Source: Novosphingobium sp. 28-62-57 (GTDB lineage Bacteria; Pseudomonadota; Alphaproteobacteria; Sphingomonadales; Sphingomonadaceae). Taken from it: a stretch of DNA of 64,000 nt. The notes below the pieces were generated by a model. The model had not been told where the DNA came from, searched no databases, and saw only the letters and a program-made list of their open reading frames with translations. Positions 35,988 to 45,344 of the stretch are shown here, piece after piece. The position numbers were made by a program, and so were the translations under genes. Every line of letters begins with the position of its first letter. Within the stretch, counting starts at the first letter, position 1. Location: contig NCGO01000013.1 of NCBI GenBank assembly GCA_002256985.1, positions 1-64,000 of the forward strand, in the 5' to 3' direction.

Positions 35988-36013
35988 TGGCTTTTGCACA
36001 CGGAGCCTGATTG

Positions 36014-36760
36014 ATGGACCGCCTGATCTTCACCGCCTATTCCGGCATGGTCGGATCGACCGTGCGCCAGCGCGTGATTGCCAGCAACATGGCCAATGCG
36101 CAGACCATCGGCTTTCGCGCCGAACTGCTCAACGCCACGCCGATGACGCTCAAGGGCCCCAGCCTGGAGGCGCGCGCGATGACCGAAGGCGAAGTGCGCG
36201 GCGCATCGATGAAGCAGGGCACGCTGATCGCCACCGGCAAACCGCTCGATGTGGCGCTCACCGGCGACACCATGCTCAGCGTGCAGGCAGAAGACGGCAC
36301 CGAGGTCTATACCCGGCGCGGCGATCTGGCGGTCAGCGCTGGTGGCGTGCTGCAGAACGGCGATGGCCGCCCGGTCATCGGCGAGACTGGCCCGATCACG
36401 GTTCCATTGGGTTCCAAAGTCACGATTTCCCCCGACGGCGGCGTCAGCGTCGCCAATCCCGAGACGCCCGACCAGCCGCCCCAGCTGGTCGGGCGCATCA
36501 AGATCGCCTCCACCGTGGGCACGAAGATCGACAAGGGCCTCGACGGCCTGTTCCGCGTGAGCGCGCCCGAAGGCGGCGTCCTGCCGCAGGACGAGGAGGC
36601 CCGCCTGATGGTTGGCAGCCTCGAACAGTCCAACGTCGATCCCACCCGCGTGCTGGTGGAAATGGTCGAAGCCCAGCGCCTGTTCGACATGCGCACCAAA
36701 GTCGTCGCCCAAGCGCGCGAGATCGATGAATCCAGCGCCGGTCTGATGCGAATCTCCTGA
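36014..36760 (+). CDS. flgF: Flagellar rod protein FlgF
   Basis: Proximal rod protein of 248 residues. It starts MDRLIFTAYSGM, with the axial motif ASNMANAQTIGFRA, and ends with the C-terminal helix LVEMVEAQRLFDMRTKVV. The internal block GKPLDVALTGDTMLSVQ is typical of FlgF/FlgG. ATG 36014 is preferred over TTG 36011. Immediately followed by flgG after 22 bp. Confidence 0.92.
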   Translation: MDRLIFTAYSGMVGSTVRQRVIASNMANAQTIGFRAELLNATPMTLKGPSLEARAMTEGEVRGASMKQGTLIATGKPLDVALTGDTMLSVQAEDGTEVYTRRGDLAVSAGGVLQNGDGRPVIGETGPITVPLGSKVTISPDGGVSVANPETPDQPPQLVGRIKIASTVGTKIDKGLDGLFRVSAPEGGVLPQDEEARLMVGSLEQSNVDPTRVLVEMVEAQRLFDMRTKVVAQAREIDESSAGLMRIS

Positions 36761-36782
36761 TTTTCCCGAAAGGTAGCCTCCG

Positions 36783-37571
36783 ATGCCCAGTTCCGCCCTC
36801 CACGTCGCCCGCACCGGCCTTGAAGCGCAGGACACGCGCATGCGCGTGATCGCCAACAATCTGGCCAACGTCGGCACCACCGGCTTCAAGCGCGACCGCG
36901 CCAACTTTGCCACGCTCGCCTATCAGGATGCGCGCGTGGCAGGGCAGCAGTCTTCAAACGAAACTGCCTTTGCCACCGGGCTGAACCTTGGCACCGGGGT
37001 TGGCGTGCAGGCCACCACGCGCATCGATACGCAAGGGTCGCTGCAGACCACGGGCAATGCGCTCGATCTGGCGCTCGATGGCGATGGCTATTTTCAAGTG
37101 ACACTGCCCGGCGGCCAGCTGGCCTATACCCGCGCAGGCAATTTCTCGCGCTCTGCCGAGGGCTTGCTGGTGACGGCGCAGGGCTATGCGCTGAACCCGG
37201 CCATCACCATTCCCGAAGGCGCCAGCGCGATCAGCATTTCGCAGGATGGCACCGTTTCGGCCACCATCGCGGGCCAGACCGAACCGGCAGGCCTTGGCCA
37301 GATCACCATCGCCAGCTTTGCCAACCCCGGCGGCCTGCAATCGCGGGGCGACAACTTTCTGGTCGAGACCGCCGCATCGGGCGCAGCGCAAGTCGGCGCT
37401 CCGGGCGAACTTGGGCGCGGCAATATTCGCCAGGGCTTTCTCGAAGCCTCCAACGTCAACGTGGTGGAGGAGCTGGTCGACATGATCGAGACCCAGCGCG
37501 CCTACGAGATCAATTCCAAGATGATCTCGGCGGTCGATGAAATGCTCCAGAACGCGAACCAGACCCTCTGA
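36783..37571 (+). CDS. flgG: Flagellar distal rod protein FlgG
   Basis: Major component of the distal rod, 262 residues, the usual length. The N-terminal VIANNLANVGTTGFKRDRA and C-terminal NVNVVEELVDMIETQRAYEINSK motifs are textbook FlgG, as is GNALDLALDGDGYFQV in the middle. An AAAGGTAG-type ribosome site lies before the ATG. Co-transcribed with flgF and flgH. Confidence 0.96.
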   Translation: MPSSALHVARTGLEAQDTRMRVIANNLANVGTTGFKRDRANFATLAYQDARVAGQQSSNETAFATGLNLGTGVGVQATTRIDTQGSLQTTGNALDLALDGDGYFQVTLPGGQLAYTRAGNFSRSAEGLLVTAQGYALNPAITIPEGASAISISQDGTVSATIAGQTEPAGLGQITIASFANPGGLQSRGDNFLVETAASGAAQVGAPGELGRGNIRQGFLEASNVNVVEELVDMIETQRAYEINSKMISAVDEMLQNANQTL

Positions 37572-37576
37572 CCCTG

Positions 37577-38329
37577 ATGGAAACCCCGATGGAAACCCCG
37601 TTCGAGCGCCACTTCACGCTGACTCGCAAGCCCGCGCCCATCCGCCGTGCGCGCACGCCGCGCGGGCTGGTGACCGGCGTGATCATTGCTGCGGTGCTGA
37701 CATGGCTCGTCGATCCCGCATCGGCCGCAAAGCCCAAGCGCGGCTTCGAACCTGCCGTGGCCCCGCCGGTCCCGGCCCTGCCCACAGCGCCCACCGCCGG
37801 ATCGATCTTCAACGTCAACACCGGCTACATCGGCTTTGTCGAAGGCCGCCGCGCCCATGCCGTGGGCGATACCTTGCGCGTGATGCTGGTCGAAAACATG
37901 ACCACCGCCAAGACCGCGCGAGCCCAGACGCAGAAGCAGGGCCAGTTCAACGTGGTCCCACCTACCGCCGGGCCGCTGTCGTTCCTCAATCCCAATGCCC
38001 TTAATGCTTCGGGCGGATCGTCGTTCAATGGGCAGGGCAATGCCACGCAAACCAGTTTGCTGACCGGCGAAGTGGGTGTGACGATCGTCGAAGTGCGGGC
38101 CAACGGCACCGCGTTTGTCCGCGGGGAAAAGCGCATGGTGCTCAGCCAGGGTCAGGAATGGGTGCAGTTTTCCGGGATCGTGCGCCTTGGCGATGTCGAT
38201 CAGGAAAACCGCGTCATGTCCACGCAAGTGGCCGATGCGCGGGTCGAATACACCGGCAACGGATCAATCGGGCGCGCCAGCCGCGAAGGTTGGCTCAGCC
38301 GGTTCTTCAACGCCATTTCGCCCTTCTGA
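37577..38329 (+). CDS. flgH: Flagellar L-ring protein FlgH without a lipobox
   Basis: Outer-membrane L-ring subunit, 250 residues. The conserved FlgH core is clear: GDTLRVMLVENMTTAKTA, then LTGEVGVTIVEVRANGTAFVRGEKRM and QFSGIVRLGDVDQENRVMSTQVADARVEY. The long N-terminal region contains one hydrophobic signal (GVIIAAVLTWLVDPASA) that ends in an Ala-X-Ala type site with no cysteine, so it seems not to be a lipoprotein, unlike most FlgH. The start is either of two ATGs (37577, 37589) in a repeated METP sequence. Confidence 0.9.
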   Translation: METPMETPFERHFTLTRKPAPIRRARTPRGLVTGVIIAAVLTWLVDPASAAKPKRGFEPAVAPPVPALPTAPTAGSIFNVNTGYIGFVEGRRAHAVGDTLRVMLVENMTTAKTARAQTQKQGQFNVVPPTAGPLSFLNPNALNASGGSSFNGQGNATQTSLLTGEVGVTIVEVRANGTAFVRGEKRMVLSQGQEWVQFSGIVRLGDVDQENRVMSTQVADARVEYTGNGSIGRASREGWLSRFFNAISPF

Positions 38330-38344
38330 CGAGTGCCCAAAACC

Positions 38345-39442
38345 ATGCTCCGCTTTGTCCTTCCCCTGCTGCTCGGCCTTATCGCCCTCCTGCCCGCCCC
38401 GGCCCTGGCCGAGCGCGTGCGCGATCTGGGCGAGTTTCAGGGCGTGCGCGCCAACCAGCTCACCGGCTATGGCATCGTCGTGGGCCTTGCAGGCACCGGG
38501 GATGACAATCTTGAATACCTGACGCAGGCCATGCGTGGCACCGCCGGAAGACTGGGCGTGCAATTGCCCCAAGGCATCAGCCCCCCGCTCAAGAACGCGG
38601 CTGCCGTGCTGATCACCGCAGAACTTCCCGCCTTTGCCAAGCCCGGCCAGCGCATTGACGTGACCGTATCGACCATGGGCCGTGCCAAATCGTTGCGCGG
38701 TGGTGCGCTGATCATGGCCCCGCTCTATGGCGCTGATGGCCAGATCTATGCGATGGCACAGGGCAATCTCGCCGTGGGCGGCCTTGGCATAGCCGCGCGC
38801 GATGGTTCGCAACTTACCGTCAATATCCCCACCGTCGGCCGCATTGCCGAAGGGGCGAGCGTTGAGCGCGCGGTCTCGACCGGGTTCGACAGCGGCGAAG
38901 TGCTGCGCTGGAACCTGTTCGACGCCGATTTCCTGACGATCCAGCGCGTGCGCGATGCCATCAACCAGCGCTTCCCCGAGGCCGCTGCCATCGAAGACGG
39001 TGCAACGCTCGCCCTGCGCCTGCCCGTAGGAGCCGATGCCCGCGCCACCACCATGGCCGCCATCGAAATGCTCGACATCACGCCAGCAGAAACGCCCGCC
39101 CGCGTCATCGTCAACAGCCGCACCGGCACCGTGGTGATCAACAGCGCGGTGCGCCTTGCGCCCGCTGCGATCAGCCATGGCCGCCTGGTCGTGAAGATCG
39201 ACGAAAAGCCGCAGGTTTCACAGCCCGCCCCTTTCAGCCGTGGCCAGACCGCGATCACCCCCAGCAGCGACATCGCGGTTGAGGAGAAGGAGGCCAAAGT
39301 CGCGCTGTTCAAACCCGGCGCGTCGCTGTCCTCGCTGGTCGATGCGCTGAACAAGCTGGGCACCAGCCCGTCAGACCTCGTGGCGATCCTCGAAGCCCTG
39401 AAACAGGCAGGCGCGCTCAAAGCCGAAATGGTGGTGATATGA
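38345..39442 (+). CDS. flgI: Flagellar P-ring protein FlgI
   Basis: Periplasmic P-ring subunit of 365 residues. A signal peptide (MLRFVLPLLLGLIALLPAPALA) is followed by the highly conserved start ERVRDLGEFQGVRANQLTGYGIVVGLAGTGD (key part NQLTGYGIVVGL). Length is typical. I start it at ATG 38345; an in-frame GTG at 38333 would add MPKT. The stop overlaps flgJ in ATGA. The chaperone FlgA is encoded in the divergent operon. Confidence 0.95.
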   Translation: MLRFVLPLLLGLIALLPAPALAERVRDLGEFQGVRANQLTGYGIVVGLAGTGDDNLEYLTQAMRGTAGRLGVQLPQGISPPLKNAAAVLITAELPAFAKPGQRIDVTVSTMGRAKSLRGGALIMAPLYGADGQIYAMAQGNLAVGGLGIAARDGSQLTVNIPTVGRIAEGASVERAVSTGFDSGEVLRWNLFDADFLTIQRVRDAINQRFPEAAAIEDGATLALRLPVGADARATTMAAIEMLDITPAETPARVIVNSRTGTVVINSAVRLAPAAISHGRLVVKIDEKPQVSQPAPFSRGQTAITPSSDIAVEEKEAKVALFKPGASLSSLVDALNKLGTSPSDLVAILEALKQAGALKAEMVVI

Positions 39443-39759
39443 CCGCGATTTCTTCCACCTCGTCCACCGATCTCTCGCTCACGCCTGCCACGGCAACCGA
39501 CCGCGAAAAGCTGGCCGGGGCCGCCAAGCAATTCGAAGCCATTTTCCTGCGTCAGATGCTCAGCGCGGCCCGCTCGGTCGATTTCGGCGGGGATGATGTG
39601 TTTGGCAAGATGGACGAAACTTTCGTGCAGATGCGCGATGAACGCTTTGCCGAAATCGCCTCGCAATCAGGCGCGCTGGGCCTTGCTGCACAGATCGAAC
39701 GGCACCTTGCTGCGCTGCTTCCGGCAAATGCTGCAACCACAGCGACGGAGGCGAAATAA
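39439..39759 (+). CDS. flgJ: FlgJ N-terminal (rod-binding) domain protein
   Basis: A 106-residue rod-cap protein corresponding only to the N-terminal half of enteric FlgJ. The conserved core is KLAGAAKQFEAIFLRQMLSAAR and FAEIASQSGALGLA. The muramidase half is absent; a separate lytic transglycosylase at 30304 in the divergent operon probably supplies that function. It is coupled to flgI by a 4-bp overlap, and flgK follows after 3 bp. Confidence 0.88.
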   Translation: MTAISSTSSTDLSLTPATATDREKLAGAAKQFEAIFLRQMLSAARSVDFGGDDVFGKMDETFVQMRDERFAEIASQSGALGLAAQIERHLAALLPANAATTATEAK

Positions 39760-39762
39760 GCC

Positions 39763-41100
39763 ATGGCATCAGACCTCCTTGCCATCGCCCGCAGCGGCGT
39801 TCAGGCGGCCAAGATCGGGCTCGATCTTACCGCACAGAACATCGCCAATGCCTCCTCGGCTGGCTATGTCCGCCGCTCTGCCAACTTCCGCGAAGTGGCG
39901 CAGACCGGGGGTGCAAACCGAACTGGCGACCTGTCGCTTTCGGGTGTGCGGCTGGACCGGATCGTGCGCAATGCCGATGCCTTCCGCCAGGCCGAAGTGC
40001 GCCGCACCGGATCAGACGTTGCGCGTGGCAGTGCCGAAGTGGCAGGCCTTGCCAACATCGAGTCCGCGATCGAGCAATCGGGCGTCTACGAAGCCATCGT
40101 CGATTTTGAATCGTCGTTGCAGCGGCTGACGCAAGATCCGGTCGACACTTCGCTGCGCGCCTCGGTGATCGAAAAAGCGCGCACGATGGTCAGCACTTTC
40201 AACATCGCCGGGCAGGAAATGGCCGCCGCAGGCGAAGGCTTGCGCTTTGCCGCCACCGATGGCGTGGCGCAAGTCAACCGCCTTGCGCAGGAACTGGCGC
40301 GCACCAACAGCCGCCTAGCTCGCGCCTCCGATGCCAGCAGCGATCAGACCACCCTGCTCGATCAGCGCGACAAGTTGCTCGAAGACCTCAGCGGCTTTGC
40401 CAATATCGCCACGACTTTTGGCATCGACGGGCAAGTGCAGGTCAGGATCGGCGGCGCAAGCGGCGAGGATCTGGTCACTGGTACCAGCGCCGCTACGCTG
40501 GCCATCGCCACGGCGGCAGATGGCACGATCAGCTTCAGCGTGGGCGCAAATCCGCTGACGCTGGCCGGAGGATCACTGGCAGGGCAGCAACTGGCCCTGA
40601 CCAAGAATGCGCAGCTGCAGGGCGATCTCGATCAACTGGTCGATGATATGGTCACCGGTTTCAACGCGGCCCAGACCGCAGGCGCCGATCTCGATGGTGC
40701 AGCTGGCGTGGCGATCTTTGCCGGCAACAGCGCTGCATCGTTCGAACTGCTGGTCGATGATGGGCGCAGGCTCGCCACCGCGCCGGCAGGCAGCCCGGCC
40801 GGTAGCCGCGATGCCACGAACCTTGCGGCCATCCGCACCGCGCTGGCCGGGGTGAACCCGGCAGGCACGATGGACGCCATCCTGTTCGATATCTCGGGCA
40901 CGCTGGCGGGCCGCAATGTCACGCTTGGTGCGCTTCAGACCATCGCCGATACCGCCAAGGTCGCGCTTTCGGCGCAAGCGGGCGTCGATCTCGATCAGGA
41001 AGCCGTCAACCTCGTACGATTCCAGCAGGCGTTTCAGGCCTCTGGAAAGGTGATGCAAGTAGCATCCGATATTTTCGACACCATTCTGGCAATTAGATAG
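39763..41100 (+). CDS. flgK: Hook-associated protein 1 FlgK
   Basis: Hook-filament junction protein of 445 residues. The N-terminus has the axial motif AQNIANASSAGYVRRSANF, and the C-terminal helix QEAVNLVRFQQAFQASGKVMQVASDIFDTIL is the FlgK signature. The middle domain is shorter than in enteric FlgK (about 545 residues) but ordinary for this group. Exported with FlgN help. flgL follows after 17 bp. Confidence 0.93.
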   Translation: MASDLLAIARSGVQAAKIGLDLTAQNIANASSAGYVRRSANFREVAQTGGANRTGDLSLSGVRLDRIVRNADAFRQAEVRRTGSDVARGSAEVAGLANIESAIEQSGVYEAIVDFESSLQRLTQDPVDTSLRASVIEKARTMVSTFNIAGQEMAAAGEGLRFAATDGVAQVNRLAQELARTNSRLARASDASSDQTTLLDQRDKLLEDLSGFANIATTFGIDGQVQVRIGGASGEDLVTGTSAATLAIATAADGTISFSVGANPLTLAGGSLAGQQLALTKNAQLQGDLDQLVDDMVTGFNAAQTAGADLDGAAGVAIFAGNSAASFELLVDDGRRLATAPAGSPAGSRDATNLAAIRTALAGVNPAGTMDAILFDISGTLAGRNVTLGALQTIADTAKVALSAQAGVDLDQEAVNLVRFQQAFQASGKVMQVASDIFDTILAIR

Positions 41101-41117
41101 TCGGCAGGTAACCAGCC

Positions 41118-42038
41118 ATGACCACGATCTTCGGCACATCCACCGCTTCGTTCTATGAACGCTCCTTGTCGAACCTGTCCGTCTTGCGCGGTCAGGCTGA
41201 AGAGACTCAGGCCGAACTGTCGAGCGGGCAGCGCCTGCAGCGTTCCTCTGATGATCCGGTCGCCGCCTCGCGCTTGCGCCAGCTGGCCCGCGCCGATGCC
41301 ATCGACGCCATCGATACGGCTGCCACCAACCGTGTGACCACCGATCTGACGCTGGCCGATGATGCTCTGTCGCAGATTACCACGTTCGTGATCCGGTTGC
41401 AGGAGCTGACCACACAAGCCGCCTCCTCGACACTCAGCGCCAGCCAGCGCGCCGGGATTGGGCAGGAAGTGGCCCAGATCCGCGAAAATCTGGTCGGGCT
41501 TGCCAATTCCCGCGATGGTGCGGGCAATGCTTTGTTCGGCGGCGAAAGTGCGGGCGTTGCCTATACGCTCGATGCAGCAGGCAACGCGTCTTATGCAGGC
41601 ACCAGCCAGCCCGGGATCATCTCGCTTGGCGCAGGCCAATCGGTATCGCGCGGGGTAATCGGGCCCGAATTCCTGCAGTTCCAATCGGGTGGTGTGACCA
41701 CAGACCTGCTCGCCCTGACCAAGACCCTCGCCGATGCGCTCACCAGCGGAACCGGCGGGGCTGCGGCGGCCACGGCTGCGCTCACGGGCCTTGGCGACAG
41801 CCTCAACGCCATCACCACCGCGCAGACCGTGATCGGCTCGCGGCTCAACTGGATCGATCTCAACACCGAACGCCGCATCGGCCTGTCCGAACTGCGCCTG
41901 ACTGAACAGGCCGAAGTGGGCGGCACCGACCTGACCGAATCCATCGCAAAGCTGCAGAACACGATGCTCGTGCTCGAAGCCAGCCAGGCCAGCTTCTCAA
42001 GGCTCGCCAACCTTTCATTGTTCAGCGTGCTGCGTTGA
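41118..42038 (+). CDS. flgL: Hook-associated protein 3 FlgL
   Basis: Second hook-filament junction protein, 306 residues, flagellin-like. The N-terminal ELSSGQRLQRSSDDPVAASRLRQ is the conserved D0/D1 segment, and the C-terminal ESIAKLQNTMLVLEASQASFSRLANLSLFSVLR ends with the usual helical D0 segment. It is the last of the axial genes before motA in the same orientation. Confidence 0.92.
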   Translation: MTTIFGTSTASFYERSLSNLSVLRGQAEETQAELSSGQRLQRSSDDPVAASRLRQLARADAIDAIDTAATNRVTTDLTLADDALSQITTFVIRLQELTTQAASSTLSASQRAGIGQEVAQIRENLVGLANSRDGAGNALFGGESAGVAYTLDAAGNASYAGTSQPGIISLGAGQSVSRGVIGPEFLQFQSGGVTTDLLALTKTLADALTSGTGGAAAATAALTGLGDSLNAITTAQTVIGSRLNWIDLNTERRIGLSELRLTEQAEVGGTDLTESIAKLQNTMLVLEASQASFSRLANLSLFSVLR

Positions 42039-42069
42039 TCGCGCTCGCCGCATCCCGGGATAGCTCACC

Positions 42070-42933
42070 ATGTTCGTAGGCATCGGTATCGTCATTCTGC
42101 TCCTGATGGTGTTTGGCGGTTTTGCCATCACCGGCGGCGATCTTGGCCCCGTGATGCACGCGTTGCCGCACGAAATGCTGATCATCGGCGGCGCGGCGGT
42201 GGGGGCCATCGTCACCGGCAACTCGATGCACGAGTTGAAGGGCCTTGGCGCAGGCTTCGGCAAGGCTTTCAAAGGGCCAAAGCACAACAAGCAGGATCAC
42301 ATCGATGCGATCGTGCTGTGCACCAAGCTGATGAAGATCCTGCGCAGCGATGGCCCGGTCGCGCTGGAAAGCCACGTCACGGACCCCAAGAACTCACCGA
42401 TCTTCGCCGAATATCCGCGCCTTGTCGCCAACCACGCGCTCACCTCGCTGATCTGCGATACGCTGACGCTGATCGTCGTGTCTTCGGGCACGCTCGAAGT
42501 CCACGCGGTCGAAGACGTGATGGACCACGCGATGAAAACGCACTTCCACGAAGAGCACGAGGCGCAGCACGCCATTCAGGGCCTTGCCGATGCGCTCCCC
42601 GCACTCGGGATCGTCGCCGCCGTGCTTGGCGTGGTCAAGACCATGGGCTCGATCGACAAGCCGCCATCGATCCTGGGCGCGATGATCGGCTCGGCGCTGG
42701 TCGGCACGTTCCTCGGGATTCTGCTCGCCTATGGCATCGTCGGGCCCATTGCAGGCCGTCTGAAGCAAGTGCTGGAGCAGGATGAGATGATCTATCAGGC
42801 GGTCAAGCAGGTGATCATCGCCAGCTTGCACGGCTGGCCGCAGCCGCTCGTCGTCGAAAGCGCGCGCTCTGGCCTTGGCCATGCCTATCGCCCCGGTCTT
42901 TCAGAACTGCTGGACGCCCTCCGGGGCCGCTAA
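42070..42933 (+). CDS. motA: Flagellar stator protein MotA
   Basis: Proton-channel stator subunit, 287 residues. Four transmembrane helices are visible: two at the N-terminus (VGIGIVILLLMVFGGFAI and a following helix) and two after the large cytosolic loop (LGIVAAVLGVVKTM and GTFLGILLAYGIVGPIA). The cytosolic loop contains the usual charged helix that contacts FliG. motB follows after 13 bp. A second, divergent MotA-like gene exists at 33135. Confidence 0.94.
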   Translation: MFVGIGIVILLLMVFGGFAITGGDLGPVMHALPHEMLIIGGAAVGAIVTGNSMHELKGLGAGFGKAFKGPKHNKQDHIDAIVLCTKLMKILRSDGPVALESHVTDPKNSPIFAEYPRLVANHALTSLICDTLTLIVVSSGTLEVHAVEDVMDHAMKTHFHEEHEAQHAIQGLADALPALGIVAAVLGVVKTMGSIDKPPSILGAMIGSALVGTFLGILLAYGIVGPIAGRLKQVLEQDEMIYQAVKQVIIASLHGWPQPLVVESARSGLGHAYRPGLSELLDALRGR

Positions 42934-42946
42934 GGACATCTGAACC

Positions 42947-43786
42947 ATGGCCAAGGCACCGGCGAAGGGCAAGAACGAGCCGCCCAAACCGATCATCGTC
43001 AAGAAGATCACCATCGTTGCCGGTGGCCACCACGGCGGCGCGTGGAAGGTGGCCTATGCCGACTTCGTGACCGCAATGATGGCGTTCTTCCTGCTGATGT
43101 GGCTGCTGGGTGCCACCACCGAAAAGCAGCGCAAGGGCATTGCCGATTATTTCACCCCCACGCTGGTCAAGACCAAGCAGGGCAGCGCGGGCGGCAATGG
43201 CCTGCTCGGCGGGTCATCGCTCACCGAAGTCGACAAGTATCCTCACCGGGCCGGGCAGACCGGCACCCAATCGCTCACCATCCCGCGCGATGCCACCGGC
43301 GGCCCCAAGGAAGGTGGCAGCAAAGAGCGCCGCGCGCAGGCCGTGAAGGAGCGCATCGCCAAAAAGCTCGCCCAATCTGAAAAGCTGCGAAAACTGGCGC
43401 GGCAAGTGCGGATGACCGAAACGCCCGAAGGCGTCCGCCTCGATCTGGTTGACGATGCCGATTTCTCGATGTTCCTGCTCGGCACCACCGTGCTCACGCC
43501 CGATGCGGCAGAATTGCTGCGCGCCATCGGTCAGGCCATCGCGCCCGATCCCAGCCAGATCACCGTGCGCGGCCACACCGATTCACTGCCGTGGAAGAAT
43601 GGCGTGGCCAACAACTGGTCGCTTTCGGCCGGACGCGCCGAATCCACCCGGCAGGCGCTGATGCGCCAGGGCATTGCCGAACCGCGCTTCCGCCGGATCG
43701 AAGGCGTGGCAGATCGCGAACCGCTGATTCAGGCCGACCCTGCCGATCCGCGCAACCGCCGCATGTCGATCCTGCTCATCGGTTGA
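42947..43786 (+). CDS. motB: Flagellar stator protein MotB
   Basis: Partner of MotA, 279 residues. One transmembrane helix has the proton-carrying Asp in YADFVTAMMAFFLLMWLLG. The Lys/Arg-rich plug region follows. The C-terminal OmpA-like domain binds peptidoglycan (ITVRGHTDSLPW, and NWSLSAGRAESTRQALM). All parts of a standard MotB are present, in contrast to the short protein at 32680. It is the last gene of the flg operon. Confidence 0.95.
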   Translation: MAKAPAKGKNEPPKPIIVKKITIVAGGHHGGAWKVAYADFVTAMMAFFLLMWLLGATTEKQRKGIADYFTPTLVKTKQGSAGGNGLLGGSSLTEVDKYPHRAGQTGTQSLTIPRDATGGPKEGGSKERRAQAVKERIAKKLAQSEKLRKLARQVRMTETPEGVRLDLVDDADFSMFLLGTTVLTPDAAELLRAIGQAIAPDPSQITVRGHTDSLPWKNGVANNWSLSAGRAESTRQALMRQGIAEPRFRRIEGVADREPLIQADPADPRNRRMSILLIG

Positions 43787-43888
43787 TCGCATTTTTCCTC
43801 TTTGTATCAAAACCCTAAGCCAATGCTTTAGAAGTCGTTAAGGGCTTGGCGCGCTAATGGTTGGCACTTGCCAGACCGGAGTCGCCCC

Positions 43889-45289
43889 GTGCCATTTCTT
43901 GAAAAGCTGCTTGCATCACGCGATCCGGGTCTGACCGATCTGGTCGATGCCGGGAGCGCCTTGTTTGATTGCCCGATGGCGATTGTCAGCGTGCTGGATG
44001 GCGATTGCCAGCGTTTCATCGCGCGGCGCGGCATTGCGGCAGAGCAGACCCCGATCGAACAATCGTTCTGCCGCGTCGCTGTGGCACAAGATCGCCTGCT
44101 GGTGGTGCCCGATACCCACCTCGATCCGCGCTTTGCCGGCAATCCGCTGGTCACGCAAGAGCCGCACATCCGCTTCTATGCCGGAGCGCCGATCCGCGTC
44201 CGCCCGCATCCCGATGCGCCACTCACCGGCATCGGCGCATTCTGCCTGATCGACAGCGCCCCGCGCGCCTTTTCCCCTGCCGACAGCGCCCGCCTGATCT
44301 CGTTCGCACGCGGCGTCGAAGCCATGGTGCAGGCGCGGCTGTCGAGCTTTGCGCTGGCCGAAGACACCGTGCTGCTCAAAGCCATGCTGGCTGAAAAGGA
44401 GCGCGCCGAACGCCAGTTCCGGCAGGCCGAACGCCTCACATCCATCGGCTGCTGGCGGCTTGATCTGGCCAGCGGCCGCGTCAACTGGTCCGAAGGCGTG
44501 CACGACATCTATGGCGTCCCGTTCGGCGGATCGCAGCAGCTTGAAGATGCCCTGGCCTATTATCCGCCCGATCACCGCACGCGCCTCGAAACTGCGCTCG
44601 CCGCGGCTATCGAAACTGGCAATCCGCTCGATATCGAACTCGATCTGCTGCCCGCCAGCGGCCCCAAAAAGCGCGTGCGCGTGATTGGCGAGGCGGAATT
44701 GACCAATGGCCAGATCACCGGCCTGATCGGCGTGCTGCAAGACGTGACCGAGAGCCACCGCTCGATCCGCGAGCTGTCCAAACGCGCCAACACCGATGAA
44801 GTCACGCTGATCGCCAGCCGCCACAAGTTCGTGTCCTATATCGATGCCCGCGTCGATCTGGCCAAGATTGCGCGCGAACGGCTGGCGCTGATGCTGATCG
44901 ATCTTGATCACTTCAAGCAGGTCAACGATACGCTCGGCCATGCCGCCGGCGATGATGTGCTGCGCGCGGTGGCCATGGTGCTGCGCTCGCCCTGGCTGAA
45001 AGGCTCGCTCGCTGCGCGGCTTGGTGGCGATGAATTTGCGCTCGTCATCACCGATCCCGAACTGGTAGCGCAATTGCCCAAAGTTGCCGCGCAATTGACG
45101 CGCGAGCTGCGCTTTGCGCGCACATCGGCGGCCGGAGACTTCACCGTTTCGGCCACCATCGGCTGCTCTGAACTGACCGGCACCAGCGATACCCGCCACG
45201 ATCTGCTGCAACGCGCCGACCGCGCCCTGTACCGCGCAAAGGCCCAAGCGCGCGGCACGTTTTGCGTCGATTCGATCCGCGCTGCCTGA
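43889..45289 (+). CDS. GAF-PAS-GGDEF diguanylate cyclase
   Basis: A soluble 466-residue c-di-GMP synthase. A GAF domain (about 1-150) and a PAS domain (about 185-290, IGCWRLDLASGRVNWSEG) are followed by a GGDEF domain with intact catalytic signature AARLGGDEFALVIT. The inhibitory RxxD site, normally five residues before GGDEF, is absent, so product inhibition may be weak. GTG 43889 is chosen because CGGAG precedes it. It sits between motB and flagellin, and c-di-GMP may tune motility here. A strong terminator follows. Confidence 0.88.
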   Translation: MPFLEKLLASRDPGLTDLVDAGSALFDCPMAIVSVLDGDCQRFIARRGIAAEQTPIEQSFCRVAVAQDRLLVVPDTHLDPRFAGNPLVTQEPHIRFYAGAPIRVRPHPDAPLTGIGAFCLIDSAPRAFSPADSARLISFARGVEAMVQARLSSFALAEDTVLLKAMLAEKERAERQFRQAERLTSIGCWRLDLASGRVNWSEGVHDIYGVPFGGSQQLEDALAYYPPDHRTRLETALAAAIETGNPLDIELDLLPASGPKKRVRVIGEAELTNGQITGLIGVLQDVTESHRSIRELSKRANTDEVTLIASRHKFVSYIDARVDLAKIARERLALMLIDLDHFKQVNDTLGHAAGDDVLRAVAMVLRSPWLKGSLAARLGGDEFALVITDPELVAQLPKVAAQLTRELRFARTSAAGDFTVSATIGCSELTGTSDTRHDLLQRADRALYRAKAQARGTFCVDSIRAA

Positions 45290-45299
45290 CACCAAAAGA

Positions 45300-45340
45300 A
45301 GCCCGGCGGCCTTGGGAAAGGGGCCGCCGGGCTGGTTTTA
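45300..45340 (+). terminator. Strong terminator after the diguanylate cyclase gene
   Basis: A 12-bp perfect stem, AGCCCGGCGGCC / GGCCGCCGGGCT, with a loop of about 10 nt followed by GGTTTTAC. It stands 10 bp after the cyclase stop codon. It may also stop the convergent flagellin transcript. Confidence 0.85.
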
Positions 45341-45344
45341 CTAA

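Noticed and set aside
36011-36013. TTG start for flgF
   Set aside because: The ATG at 36014 immediately follows and gives the canonical MDRLIF start.
43857-43875. Sigma-54-like TGGCAC followed by TTGCC before the diguanylate cyclase gene
   Set aside because: The two boxes are directly adjacent; the 5-bp spacer needed between TGGCAC and TTGC is missing.
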